From contig JAWLGJ010000013.1 in the NCBI GenBank assembly GCA_041685145.1, positions 1-64,000 on the forward strand: a stretch of 64,000 bases of DNA, written 5' to 3'. The stretch comes from JAWLGJ01 sp041685145 (lineage in GTDB: Bacteria > Pseudomonadota > Alphaproteobacteria > Rhodospirillales > Magnetospirillaceae). Made by a program: the position numbers and the translations under genes. This document shows, piece by piece, positions 44,364-53,373 of the stretch (within the stretch, counting starts at the first letter, position 1; the number at the start of each line of letters is the position of its first letter). The notes under the pieces were generated by a model that saw nothing but the letters and a program-made list of their open reading frames with translations, made no database searches and was not told where the DNA came from.

Positions 44364-45653
44364 ATGTCCGACAGTGCCCGCCTGCTGCCCGAACATCCCC
44401 AGCGCCGGGCGCTGCACGACGAGGTTCACGCCCGCCCCTATGAACTGCTGCGTCCGCCGGTGCGGGCCTCGCATGTGGCGGTGCATGTCGGCGAGGGCCG
44501 CGCCGAGGCGGCGCGCGCCCATGTCGCGGCGCTGTGCGCCCGGATGGGCATGGAACCCCCGCCCGCCGAGGCCACCCATTTCAGCCGCGACTGCGGCGGC
44601 TTCCGGTTGCGCTGGGAACAGCACACCGAATTCGTCACCTACACCCTGTTCCGTTTCGAGCCCTTCGAGGCGCCGTTCGCCGAACCGGCGCTGGACCGGC
44701 TGCCCCGCGACTGGCTGGAGGCGCTGCCGGGCGAGGTGCTGGTGGCCATGCATCTGGCGCTCGACGACCGCGAGCGCCCGCCCGAGGCGGTGCCGGCCCT
44801 GTTCGAGGGCCAGCAGGTCGTCGGCAGCATCACCCAGGGCGGCGCGGCGCGGGTGTGGACGGATTTCCGCCTCCATGACGACGGCTGCGGGCGCATGATG
44901 GTCTGCGACCGCGGCCTGACGCGCGGGCAGGCGGGGCGGCTGGTGCAGCGGCTGTTCGAGATCGAGACCTATCGCATGATGGCGCTGCTGACCTTTCCGC
45001 TGGCGCGGGCGACGGGGCCGCGCCTGGAGCGCCTGGACCGCGACCTTGCCGAGGTGGTGGGCCGCTTCGACGCCGTGCGCGAGGCGCGCAACGAGCGCGG
45101 CCTGCTCGACCGCCTCACCGGCATCGCCGCCGCCATCGAGACCGTGGCCGCCGAGACCAGCTATCGCTTTTCGGCCGCGCGCGCCTATCACAACATCGTC
45201 CGCCAGCGCATCGCCGAGTTGCGCGAGGAGCGCGTGCCCGGCGTGCAGACCGTCGAGGAGTTCATGGACCGGCGCCTGACGCCGGCGATGCGCACCTGCG
45301 AGGCCACCCAGGAGCGGCTGGACGCCCTGGCCCGCCGCGTCGAGCGCGCCGGCGCCCTGCTGCGCACCCGCGTCGACATCGCCTTGGAGGAACAGAACCG
45401 CGACCTGCTGGCGTCGATGAACCGGCGCGCCAAGCTGCAACTGCGCCTGCAGGAAACCGTCGAAGGCCTGTCGGTGGTGGCGATCAGCTATTACGCCCTT
45501 GGCCTCGTCGCCTATGCCGCCAAGGGGGGCAAGGCCGCCGGCGTGCCCGTCAGCAGCGACGTCGCCGTGGCGGTGGCGCTGCCGGTGGTGGTGGCGGCGG
45601 TGTGGTTCGCGGTGCGCCGCCTGCGCCGCAAGCTCGCCGGGCGCGAGGAGTAG
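44364..45653 (+). CDS. DUF3422 family membrane-anchored protein
   Basis: 429 aa. N-terminal part (HPQRRALHDEVHARP, FVTYTLFRF) is the family hallmark; helical middle; two C-terminal hydrophobic helices (about 370-385 and 395-415) in VVAISYYALGLVAYAAKGG and VALPVVVAAVWFAV. Resembles a putative membrane-bound component of unknown role widespread in alphaproteobacteria. 15 nt after gshA, 8 nt before truA. Confidence 0.88.
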   Translation: MSDSARLLPEHPQRRALHDEVHARPYELLRPPVRASHVAVHVGEGRAEAARAHVAALCARMGMEPPPAEATHFSRDCGGFRLRWEQHTEFVTYTLFRFEPFEAPFAEPALDRLPRDWLEALPGEVLVAMHLALDDRERPPEAVPALFEGQQVVGSITQGGAARVWTDFRLHDDGCGRMMVCDRGLTRGQAGRLVQRLFEIETYRMMALLTFPLARATGPRLERLDRDLAEVVGRFDAVREARNERGLLDRLTGIAAAIETVAAETSYRFSAARAYHNIVRQRIAELREERVPGVQTVEEFMDRRLTPAMRTCEATQERLDALARRVERAGALLRTRVDIALEEQNRDLLASMNRRAKLQLRLQETVEGLSVVAISYYALGLVAYAAKGGKAAGVPVSSDVAVAVALPVVVAAVWFAVRRLRRKLAGREE

Positions 45654-45661
45654 GGGCGGCC

Positions 45662-46399
45662 ATGCCCCGCTACCGCCTGACGCTGGAATACGACGGCACC
45701 GGCTTCGTGGGCTGGCAGCGTCAGGACAACGGCCCGTCGGTGCAGCAGGCGCTGGAGGAGGCGGCGGCGCGGCTGTGCGGGCACCCCGTCCAGGCGGTGG
45801 CGGCGGGGCGCACCGATTCCGGCGTCCACGCCACCGGACAGGTGGCGCATGTCGACCTGGAGAAGGATTTCCCCGCCGACACCGTCCGCGATGCCCTCAA
45901 CTTCCACCTCAAGGGCCGGGCGGTGGCGGTACTGACGGCGGCGACGGCGGCGGCCGACTTCCACGCCCGCTTTTCGGCCCGCGAGCGGCGCTACCTCTAC
46001 CGCATCCTCAACCGTCGCCCGCCGCCCGTCCTCGACCGCGAGCGGGTGTGGTGGGTGCCGCGCCCGCTGGACGTGGCGGCGATGGCGGCGGCGGCCGCGC
46101 ATCTGGTCGGGCGCCACGACTTCACCACCTTCCGCGCCGCCGAATGCCAGGCCAATTCGCCGGTCAAGACGCTGGACGAACTGGCGGTGACGGCGGCGGG
46201 CGAGGAGGTTTGCGTCACCGCGCGGGCGCGCTCGTTCCTGCACCATCAGGTGCGCAACATGGTCGGCACCCTGCGGCTGGTGGGCGAGGGCAAATGGCGC
46301 CCCGACGACGTGGCGGCGGCGCTGGCGGCGCGGGCGCGCCGCGCCGGCGGGCCGACGGCGCCGGCCTGTGGGCTCTACCTGACGGGCGTCGGCTACTGA
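45662..46399 (+). CDS. truA: tRNA pseudouridine(38-40) synthase
   Basis: 245 aa. Catalytic Asp in AAGRTDSGVHATGQVAH, start PRYRLTLEYDGTGFVGWQRQ, RRYLYRI, GRHDFTTFRAAECQANSPVKTL and FLHHQVRNMVGTL. Start ATG 45662. Its last 7 bp overlap the 3' end of the convergent membrane-protein gene. Confidence 0.97.
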   Translation: MPRYRLTLEYDGTGFVGWQRQDNGPSVQQALEEAAARLCGHPVQAVAAGRTDSGVHATGQVAHVDLEKDFPADTVRDALNFHLKGRAVAVLTAATAAADFHARFSARERRYLYRILNRRPPPVLDRERVWWVPRPLDVAAMAAAAAHLVGRHDFTTFRAAECQANSPVKTLDELAVTAAGEEVCVTARARSFLHHQVRNMVGTLRLVGEGKWRPDDVAAALAARARRAGGPTAPACGLYLTGVGY

Positions 46400-46977
46400 A
46401 TGAGCTGGGCGCCGCTCAACGACAGGGTAACGCCCTCGATGGTCAGGCTGAGCACGAAGTCGGCGAAGACGACGCCGATGGCGCTGAATCCGTCCACCTG
46501 CAACCCCTCGCGGGCGATGAACCAGTTGTAGACCAGCGTGGCGATGAACAGCACCAGGGCCAGGAACTGCGCCAGCACCGACGGCCCGCCGCCGCCGGTG
46601 GTGGCGATCAGCGTCAGCACCACGAAGGCCGTCAGCGGCACGAGCTGGAACCAGTTATAGGCCACCATGTAGCGGAAGAAGTTCTCCTCCCGCCGCAGCG
46701 CCCGCGACAGATAGACCATCAGCAGCGGGAAGGCCACCCAGCCCATGACATAGGCGATGACCTGCACCGACAGGAAGCGCAGCGGCTGCTCGCTCACCCC
46801 GGCGGCGACGTCCACCAGCAGCAGCACGGCATAGACCGGCGCCAGGATTGCGGCGGCGGTGAACGAGCGCCAGAAGCCTTCCAGCGAGGCGTTGAAAAAG
46901 GCGAAGGCGCCCTTGTCGCGGCGCAGCAGCCGGGTGATGCCATAGGCCGCCCCGGCCAGTTCCTTGGCGCTCAGCAT
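46393..46977 (-). CDS. Hypothetical five-helix membrane protein
   Basis: 194 aa with five hydrophobic helices. Somewhat Yip1-like in layout (FNASLEGFWRSFTAAAILAPVYAVLLL; YNWFQLVPLTAFVVL) but not assigned. Start ATG 46977 overlaps the dapE stop by 7 nt, so it is the third gene of dapD-dapE-orf. Same position is occupied by a similar unnamed gene in many relatives, by my recollection. Confidence 0.75.
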   Translation of the reverse strand: MLSAKELAGAAYGITRLLRRDKGAFAFFNASLEGFWRSFTAAAILAPVYAVLLLVDVAAGVSEQPLRFLSVQVIAYVMGWVAFPLLMVYLSRALRREENFFRYMVAYNWFQLVPLTAFVVLTLIATTGGGGPSVLAQFLALVLFIATLVYNWFIAREGLQVDGFSAIGVVFADFVLSLTIEGVTLSLSGAQLIQ

Positions 46978-48122
46978 CGCGCGAACCAGCCCTTCAGAAG
47001 CTGATAATAGACGCGGGTCAGTGCCTCCAGGTCGGCGGCGGCGACGCATTCGTCGGCTTTGTGCATGGTCTGCCCGACAAGGCCGAATTCGGCGACGGGG
47101 CAATAATCCTTGATGAAGCGGGCGTCGGAGGTGCCCCCCGAGGTGGAGAGTTCCGGCTCCACCCCCAGCACCGCGCGCACCGCCCCGGCGAGGGCGTCCG
47201 TCAGCGGCCCCGGCGGGGTGAGGAAGGATTCGCCCGACACCTCGACCTCCAGCGCATGGGCGCCGCCGACGCCGTCGCAGGTGCGCCGCAGCCAGCGTTC
47301 CAGGCTCGCGCCCGAGTGCCGGTCGTTGAAGCGGATGTTGAATGCGGCGCGGGCCTCGGCCGGGATGACGTTGGTGGCCGGATTGCCGACGTCGACGGTG
47401 GTGATCTGGATGGTCGAGGGCTGGAAATGCTCGCTGCCGGCGTCCAGCGGCCGGGCGGTGATCGCGCGCAGCATCTCCAACAGGCGCGGAATGGGGTTGT
47501 CGGCCAGGTGCGGATAGGCGACGTGCCCCTGGGTGCCGCGCACCGTCAACCGCCCATTGAGGCTGCCGCGGCGGCCGATCTTGATCATCTCGCCCAGGCG
47601 GCCGGGATTGGTGGGCTCGCCGACCACGCAGGCATCGAGGCGCTCGCCGCGCGCCGCCAGCCATTCCAGCACCCGCCGGGTGCCGTCCACCGCCGGGCCT
47701 TCCTCGTCGCCGGTGATCAGCAGGCTGATGCTGCCCGGCGGCGTGCCCGCCTCGTCGACGAAGCGCGCCACGGCGGCGACGAAGCTGGCGATGGCGCCCT
47801 TCATGTCGGCGGCGCCGCGCCCGAACAGCCGGCCGTCGCGGACCTCGCCGGCGAAGGGATCCAGTGACCAGCCGCCGCCCGGCGGCACCACGTCGGTATG
47901 CCCGGCGAAGCAGAAATTCGGCCCCTCCGCGCCCCGGCGGGCGTAGAGATTGCGAATCGCCGGGCGCCCTTCCTCGGCGCCGAAGCTCAGGTCATGGCAG
48001 GCGAAGCCCAGCCGCCCCAGCGCCTCGGCCAGGACGTCCAGGGCGCCTTCGTCCGCCGGGGTCACGCTCGGCCGGCGGATAAGCGCCCGCGCCAGCGGTA
48101 AGGGGTCGGTCAGCGGGCTCAA
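46971..48122 (-). CDS. dapE: Succinyl-diaminopimelate desuccinylase
   Basis: Lysine/peptidoglycan pathway, 383 aa, M20 fold. Zinc ligands and catalysis in FAGHTDVVPPGGGWSLDPF, GRGAADMKGAIASFV and ITGDEEGPAVDGTRRVLEWL; SGGTSDARFIKDY near the end. Starts at TTG 48122, which overlaps the dapD stop as TTGA. Coupled to dapD. Confidence 0.97.
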   Translation of the reverse strand: MSPLTDPLPLARALIRRPSVTPADEGALDVLAEALGRLGFACHDLSFGAEEGRPAIRNLYARRGAEGPNFCFAGHTDVVPPGGGWSLDPFAGEVRDGRLFGRGAADMKGAIASFVAAVARFVDEAGTPPGSISLLITGDEEGPAVDGTRRVLEWLAARGERLDACVVGEPTNPGRLGEMIKIGRRGSLNGRLTVRGTQGHVAYPHLADNPIPRLLEMLRAITARPLDAGSEHFQPSTIQITTVDVGNPATNVIPAEARAAFNIRFNDRHSGASLERWLRRTCDGVGGAHALEVEVSGESFLTPPGPLTDALAGAVRAVLGVEPELSTSGGTSDARFIKDYCPVAEFGLVGQTMHKADECVAAADLEALTRVYYQLLKGWFARC

Positions 48123-48964
48123 TCGCGCAGCAACTCGTTGATGGACACCTTGGCGCGGGTGCGCTCGTCGACGCGCTTGACGATGACGGCGCAGTAAAGG
48201 CCGGGGCCGGGGCTGCCGTCGGGCAGCGGCTTGCCGGCCAGGGTGCCGGGCACCACCACCGAATAGGCCGGCACGCGGCCCTGGAACACCTCGCCGGTGG
48301 CGCGGTCGACGATCTTGGTCGAGGCGCCGATATAGACGCCCATCGACAGCACCGCCCCCTGTTCGACCACCACGCCCTCGGCGACCTCGGCGCGGGCGCC
48401 GATGAAGCAGTCGTCCTCGATGATCACCGGCCCGGCCTGCAAGGGCTCCAGCACGCCGCCGATGCCGGCGCCGCCCGAAAGATGCACGTTCTTGCCGATC
48501 TGGGCGCAGGAGCCGACGGTGGCCCAGGTGTCGACCATCGTGCCGGAATCGACATAGGCGCCGATGTTCACGAAGCTGGGCATCAGCACCACGCCGGGGG
48601 CGATATAGGCCGAACGCCGCACGACGCAGTCGGGCACGGCGCGGAAACCGGCCGTGCGGAAGCGGGCCTCGTCCCAGCCGGCGAATTTCGACGGCACCTT
48701 GTCGAACCAGCCGGCGCCGCCGGGGCCGCCGGGCACCAGGCGCATGTCGTTGAGGCGGAACGACAGCAGCACCGCCTTCTTAACCCACTGGTTCACCGTC
48801 CACCGCCCGACGTCGATGCGCTCGGCGACGCGGACCTTGCCGGTGTCCAGCGCCTCCAGGGTCGCCTCGACGGCGTCGCGCACCTCGCCGGTGGTCGCGG
48901 GGGTGATCTCGGAGCGCCGCTCCCAGGCGGCGTCTATGACGTCCTGAAGTTTTGCCGTGTCCAT
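48119..48964 (-). CDS. dapD: Tetrahydrodipicolinate N-succinyltransferase
   Basis: 281 aa left-handed beta-helix acyltransferase: hexapeptide repeats in GVVLMPSFVNIGAYVDSGTMVDTWATVGSCAQIGKNVHLSGGAGIGGVLEP. N-terminal helical part IDAAWERRSEITPATTGEVRDAVE. Start ATG 48964; longer frame upstream is antisense to the gamma-glutamyltransferase gene and is rejected. First of dapD-dapE-orf. Confidence 0.97.
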   Translation of the reverse strand: MDTAKLQDVIDAAWERRSEITPATTGEVRDAVEATLEALDTGKVRVAERIDVGRWTVNQWVKKAVLLSFRLNDMRLVPGGPGGAGWFDKVPSKFAGWDEARFRTAGFRAVPDCVVRRSAYIAPGVVLMPSFVNIGAYVDSGTMVDTWATVGSCAQIGKNVHLSGGAGIGGVLEPLQAGPVIIEDDCFIGARAEVAEGVVVEQGAVLSMGVYIGASTKIVDRATGEVFQGRVPAYSVVVPGTLAGKPLPDGSPGPGLYCAVIVKRVDERTRAKVSINELLRD

Positions 48965-49049
48965 TGGCGCCCCGTACACTCGGTTGCATTCGCGGCAGGA
49001 AGATACCCGCTGCCCGCCGGGCAGAACAAGACCGGAAAGGATCAAGCCC

Positions 49050-50786
49050 ATGCGCGCCCGTCTCCTCGGCCTGCTGTTGCTGCTGGTGCCGCTGTCGGCG
49101 GCGGCGCAGCAGCAGCAGCCCGAACCCGCCGCCGGCCGCCACGAGCGGCCCCTGGCCACCGCCGAGGCGGCGATGGTGGTGGCGGCGCACCCCTTGGCCG
49201 CCGAGGCGGGGGCGGCGACGCTGGAGGCGGGCGGCACCGCCGCCGATGCCGTAGTGGCGGCGCAGTTGGTGCTGAACCTCGTGGAGCCGCAAAGCTCCGG
49301 GCTTGGCGGCGGCGGCTTCCTGCTCCATCACGACTCCCGCACCGGCCGCGCCACCGCCTGGGACGGCCGCGAGACGGCGCCGCTGGCCGCCGGGTCCGAC
49401 CTGTTCCTGGACGCCTCGGGCGCGCCGCTGGGCTTCTGGGAGGCGGTGGTGGGCGGGCGCGGCGTCGGCACCCCCGGCACCGTGGCGCTGCTGCACGCCG
49501 TTCACGCCGCCCACGGCCGCCTGCCCTGGCCGCGCCTGTTCGAGCCGGCGATCCGGCTGGCCGAGGAAGGATTCGCGGTGTCGCCGCGGCTGGCGGCGCT
49601 GCTGGCGGGGCGCGAGGGCGAGCGCCTGCGCGGCGATCCGGCGGCCCGCGCGCTCTATTTCCCCGCCGGCGAGCCGCTGGCGGCCGGCGACACCCTGCGC
49701 AACCCGGCCTTCGCCGCGACCCTGCGCGCCATCGCCGAGGCGGGGCCGGCGGCTTTCTACCGTGGCGCCATCGCCGGCGACATCGTCGCGGCGGTGCAAG
49801 GGCACGCGGGCAATCCCGGCCTGCTGGCCGAGGACGATCTCGCGGGCTATCGGGTGGTGCCGCGCGATCCGGTCTGCGCCGCCTATCGCGGTTACCGCGT
49901 CTGCGGCATGGGGCCGCCGAGTTCGGGGGCGCTGACGGTGGGGCAGATCCTGGCCCTCCTGGAGCATTTCGACCTGGGGGCGCTGGGGCCGGGCTCGCCC
50001 TTGGCCTGGCATCTGTTCGCCGAGGCCTCCAAGCTCGCCTATGCCGACCGCGGCCTCTACATGGCGGACGACGATTTCGTCGCCGTGCCGGTGGCGGGGC
50101 TGCTGGACCCCGGCTATGTGACGGCGCGGGCGCAGCGCATCGCGCGCGCCGAGGCCATGCCCGCCCCGGCGCCGCCCGGCAACCCGCCGTGGCGGCAGCG
50201 CGAACCCCGCGCCGCCGGCGCCGACGGCGAACGCCCCGGCACCACCCACCTGTCCATCGTCGACGCCGAGGGCAACGCCATCGCCTACACCGGCAGCATC
50301 GAGCAGGCCTTCGGCGCGACGCTCATGGTGCGCGGCTTCCTGCTCAACAACGAATTGACGGATTTTTCCTTCCGGCCCGAAGTGGACGGCGTGCCGGTGG
50401 CCAACCGCGTGCAGCCGGGCAAGCGGCCGCGCAGCTCGATGGCGCCGACGCTGGTCTATGGCCCCGACGGCCGGCTGGCGATGGTGCTGGGCTCGCCCGG
50501 CGGCAGCCGCATCATCGCCTATGTCGCCCAGACGCTGGTGGCGATGATCGACTGGGGCCTCGACCCCCAGGCGGCGGTGGCCCTGGGCCATGTCTTCAAC
50601 GGCAACGGCGCCACCCAGGTCGAGGCCGGCACCGAGGCCGAGGCGCTGGCCGAACCCCTGCGCGCCCGGGGCCACGAGGTGGCGGCGCGCGAAATGACCA
50701 GCGGCCTGCACGTCATCCGCATCACCCCGGACGGCTTGCAGGCCGGGATCGACCCCCGCCGCGAGGGCAGGGCGGTGGGGTGGTAG
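49050..50786 (+). CDS. ggt: Gamma-glutamyltransferase
   Basis: Periplasmic enzyme hydrolysing or transferring gamma-glutamyl groups, e.g. of glutathione. 578 aa: signal peptide to about residue 19 (cut after AAA or AQ), large-subunit motifs GLGGGGFLLHHD and GGRGVGTPGTVALL, autoprocessing site at Thr398 in PGTTHLSIVD, and small-subunit oxyanion region RSSMAPTLV and LGSPGGSRIIAYV. Start ATG 49050. Confidence 0.95.
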   Translation: MRARLLGLLLLLVPLSAAAQQQQPEPAAGRHERPLATAEAAMVVAAHPLAAEAGAATLEAGGTAADAVVAAQLVLNLVEPQSSGLGGGGFLLHHDSRTGRATAWDGRETAPLAAGSDLFLDASGAPLGFWEAVVGGRGVGTPGTVALLHAVHAAHGRLPWPRLFEPAIRLAEEGFAVSPRLAALLAGREGERLRGDPAARALYFPAGEPLAAGDTLRNPAFAATLRAIAEAGPAAFYRGAIAGDIVAAVQGHAGNPGLLAEDDLAGYRVVPRDPVCAAYRGYRVCGMGPPSSGALTVGQILALLEHFDLGALGPGSPLAWHLFAEASKLAYADRGLYMADDDFVAVPVAGLLDPGYVTARAQRIARAEAMPAPAPPGNPPWRQREPRAAGADGERPGTTHLSIVDAEGNAIAYTGSIEQAFGATLMVRGFLLNNELTDFSFRPEVDGVPVANRVQPGKRPRSSMAPTLVYGPDGRLAMVLGSPGGSRIIAYVAQTLVAMIDWGLDPQAAVALGHVFNGNGATQVEAGTEAEALAEPLRARGHEVAAREMTSGLHVIRITPDGLQAGIDPRREGRAVGW

Positions 50787-50790
50787 GGCC

Positions 50791-51534
50791 TCATCCTGCC
50801 GGTGCGAGCGTCGCCTTCGGTCTGCCCGCCTCGTCCCAATCGTCCCAGCCCGGGAAGGAGAGCGGTCGCGCGTCCTCCAGGCGCTCCAACCGCCGGGCCC
50901 ACGCCGCCAGATCGGCTTCGCGCTGGCGGCGGGCTTCGCCCTCGCACCGATAGGCGTAGCCGTGGCCCTGGACGCCGTGGGCGACGAAGGGCGGCAACAC
51001 CGTGAATCCCATGTAGTGGAGCGAATACTGGATCGGCCACAGCAGGTGGTCGATGTCGCCGCCACGGCCGCCAGGCGCGAAACTGCCGGCTGGCGCGCCG
51101 GTGGTCACCGAAAGAATGGCGCGCCGGCCCCGGAAGTGGCCGCGATCATAGCGCATGGTGCTGGTGTAGAGGCCGCCGCTGACGAACACGCGGTCGAACC
51201 AGCCCTTGAGCATCGCCGGTTGCGCGTGCCACCACAGAGGGAACTGCAAAACCACCAAGTCCGCCCGTTCGAGGCGCTCGATCTCTTGGCGGACGTCCGC
51301 CGGCAAAGCGTCCGCCCGCCAGGCGTGCCTTTGTTCGCCCAACGCGGAAAACCGCTCGTGGTCGACGCGGCGGCGATAATGCCCCGGACCCTCGACGGGG
51401 TCGAAGCCCTCGCCGTAAAGGTCGGAAACCTCCACCGAGTGGCCCAGCCGTCCCAAGGTCTGGGCCGCGACGTCCTTCAGCGAACCGTTGAAGGAGGATG
51501 GTTCCGGGTGGCTGAACACGATCAGCGCGTGCAT
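50791..51534 (-). CDS. NAD(P)H:quinone oxidoreductase, flavodoxin-like fold
   Basis: 247 aa, family of NQO1/MdaB/KefF. FMN/FAD segments ALIVFSHPEPSSFNGSL at the start and LVVLQFPLWWHAQPAMLKGWFDRVF with the PLWW signature; LSVTTGAPAGSFAPGGRGGDID later. Two-electron quinone or nitro reductase likely. Divergent from a LysR regulator with a 17-bp palindrome between, pointing to its control by that regulator. Confidence 0.9.
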   Translation of the reverse strand: MHALIVFSHPEPSSFNGSLKDVAAQTLGRLGHSVEVSDLYGEGFDPVEGPGHYRRRVDHERFSALGEQRHAWRADALPADVRQEIERLERADLVVLQFPLWWHAQPAMLKGWFDRVFVSGGLYTSTMRYDRGHFRGRRAILSVTTGAPAGSFAPGGRGGDIDHLLWPIQYSLHYMGFTVLPPFVAHGVQGHGYAYRCEGEARRQREADLAAWARRLERLEDARPLSFPGWDDWDEAGRPKATLAPAG

Positions 51535-51565
51535 GGCCAGAAACTCCCGTCGTGGCTTGTGCGCC

Positions 51566-51582
51566 GAACAGATAGACTGTTC
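51566..51582. promoter_or_regulatory. Candidate LysR operator
   Basis: Inverted repeat GAACAG-ATAGA-CTGTTC in the 94-bp gap between the divergent oxidoreductase and LysR genes, in the usual place for LysR binding. Starts lie 32 nt (oxidoreductase) and 47 nt (LysR) away. Confidence 0.5.
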
Positions 51583-51628
51583 CGTGACGAACCGAAATTA
51601 GCCAAGAACGACCAACGAGTTTGCAAGA

Positions 51629-52525
51629 ATGAACAAAAGGCTGCATTGGGACGACCTGCGTATCGTGCTGGCGGTTGCCGAAGCCGGCTCGCTGTCGGGC
51701 GCGGCGCGCAAGCTGCGCGTCAGCCACGCCACCGTTTTCCGTCGCCTGGCCGTCGTCGAGGATGGACTCGGCGCCCGGCTGTTTCACCGCGCGCGCAACG
51801 GCTACACTCCCACCCCTGCCGGCGAGGAGGCCGCGGCCGCGGCGCGGGGCATCCAGGCGCAGGTGCGGGACGTGGAGCGACGGGTGGCGGGGCGGGATCT
51901 GCGACCGTCGGGGACGGTGCGTCTGACCACCACTGATTCTCTCCTGATGGGGCTGTTGGCTCCGGTGATCGCGCGCTTTCGCCTCGCCTATCCCGAGATC
52001 GGCCTGGAAATCGTGGTCGCGAACCAACTCTTCGACCTATCCAAGCGCGAGGCCGACGTCGCCCTGCGGCCCTCGTCGAGGCCGCCGGAAGCGCTGGTCG
52101 GGCGCAAGCTGGGAATCCTGGCCCAGGCCATCTACGCGCGCCGTCAGATCATCGCGGCCGATGAGGGCGGACCGGACCTTCGTGCCGCGGAGTGGGTGGG
52201 TCCGGACGAGCGGATGGCCTATCGCGATCTGGACAGGTGGATGGCGGCCCAGGGGCTTGCGGCGCGCTGCCGCTGCCGGGTGGATTCCGTGCTGGGAATG
52301 CTTGGCGCGGTGCGGGAGGGGGTCGGGCTGGCGGTGCTGCCCTGCTATCTCGGCGACGCCGACCCGGCGCTGACCCGGATTGGCGCGCCTCTGCCCGAAC
52401 TCGCGACGGATCTGTGGCTGTTGACCCACCCGGACCTGCGCCGGACGGCGCGGATTCGGGCGGTGCTGGATGTCGTCGCCGATGCCGTGAGGAAAGAGCA
52501 GCCCCGCCTTGCGGGCGGGGCATGA
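51629..52525 (+). CDS. LysR family transcriptional regulator
   Basis: 298 aa. N-terminal winged helix LHWDDLRIVLAVAEAGSLSGAARKLRVSHATVFRRLAVVEDGLGARLFHR, then the effector domain starting near residue 90 (GTVRLTTTDSLLMGLLAPVIARFR). Probably senses a quinone-like or oxidative signal and controls the divergent oxidoreductase. Effector unknown. Confidence 0.93.
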   Translation: MNKRLHWDDLRIVLAVAEAGSLSGAARKLRVSHATVFRRLAVVEDGLGARLFHRARNGYTPTPAGEEAAAAARGIQAQVRDVERRVAGRDLRPSGTVRLTTTDSLLMGLLAPVIARFRLAYPEIGLEIVVANQLFDLSKREADVALRPSSRPPEALVGRKLGILAQAIYARRQIIAADEGGPDLRAAEWVGPDERMAYRDLDRWMAAQGLAARCRCRVDSVLGMLGAVREGVGLAVLPCYLGDADPALTRIGAPLPELATDLWLLTHPDLRRTARIRAVLDVVADAVRKEQPRLAGGA

Positions 52526-52529
52526 GCGG

Positions 52530-53246
52530 TCATCGGTCGTTCTGCGCCGCCGCCACCCCCTCCAGCCAGTCGGCCAGATCTTCGGTGATGTGGTGGACGT
52601 GGCTCATGTCGTCGGCGGGCTGGGTGGTCCAGTGGTCGTGGGCGACGTCGCGCACCCACACCGTGGTCATGCCGATGGCGTGGGCGGGCACGAGGTTGTG
52701 GTGGATGTCCTCGAACATGCAGGCGGCGCGGGCGTCGAGGCCGTGGCGCTCGACCATGCGGCGATAGGTCTCGGGCCGCGGCTTGGGCACGAAGTCGGCC
52801 GCCTGGATGTCGAAGATGCCCTCGAAGGCTTCCGCGATGCCGATGTGCTCCAGCACGTTGCGGGCGTGGCGCTCCGAGCCGTTGGTGAACACCAGCTTGC
52901 GCCCCTCGATGCGCCGCAGCGCCTCGATCAGCCGGGCGTTGGGCGGTATCACCGAGCAGTCGACCTCGTGCACATAGTCCAGGAAGGCCGCTGGCTCGAT
53001 GCCGTGGCGCAGCATCAGCCCCCGCAGGGTGGTGCCGAACTCGCGGTAGTAACGCTTCTGCAGCCGGAACGCCTCGTCGAGGTCGAGGCGCAGGCGCTCG
53101 GCAATGAAGCGCCGCATCCGCAGGTCGATCTGCGGGAACAGGCTGCACGAGGCGGGATAGAGCGTGTTGTCGAGGTCGAACACCCAGGCCTCGACATGGG
53201 CGACGGCGGGCGGCTGCGGCGGGGGACTGGCGGCGGCATCGGACAT
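52530..53246 (-). CDS. HAD-family pyrimidine 5'-nucleotidase
   Basis: 238 aa. HAD motif I FDLDNTLYPA with the nucleophile Asp, motif II VFTNGS, motif III/IV PKPRPETYRRM and FEDIHHNLVPAHAIGM. Matches the SDT1-like pyrimidine 5'-nucleotidase group. Start ATG 53246; an upstream ATG adds a Pro-rich stretch. A homologue commonly sits near argB and dapD in alphaproteobacteria. Confidence 0.9.
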   Translation of the reverse strand: MSDAAASPPPQPPAVAHVEAWVFDLDNTLYPASCSLFPQIDLRMRRFIAERLRLDLDEAFRLQKRYYREFGTTLRGLMLRHGIEPAAFLDYVHEVDCSVIPPNARLIEALRRIEGRKLVFTNGSERHARNVLEHIGIAEAFEGIFDIQAADFVPKPRPETYRRMVERHGLDARAACMFEDIHHNLVPAHAIGMTTVWVRDVAHDHWTTQPADDMSHVHHITEDLADWLEGVAAAQNDR

Positions 53247-53373
53247 GGCCCATAGGTACGGCCGCGGGGGCGGCGGGGCAAGCGGGAATGGCAAGGATTG
53301 CTTTGACACCCTCGGCGGCGCGGGCCATCCTGCCGTTCAAAATGCACATTCCGTCCGCACCGAGGGGGGTGCC

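Noticed and set aside
42981..45440. An 819-codon open frame antisense to gshA and the DUF3422 gene
   Set aside because: Shadow of high GC; no ribosome site and no domain.
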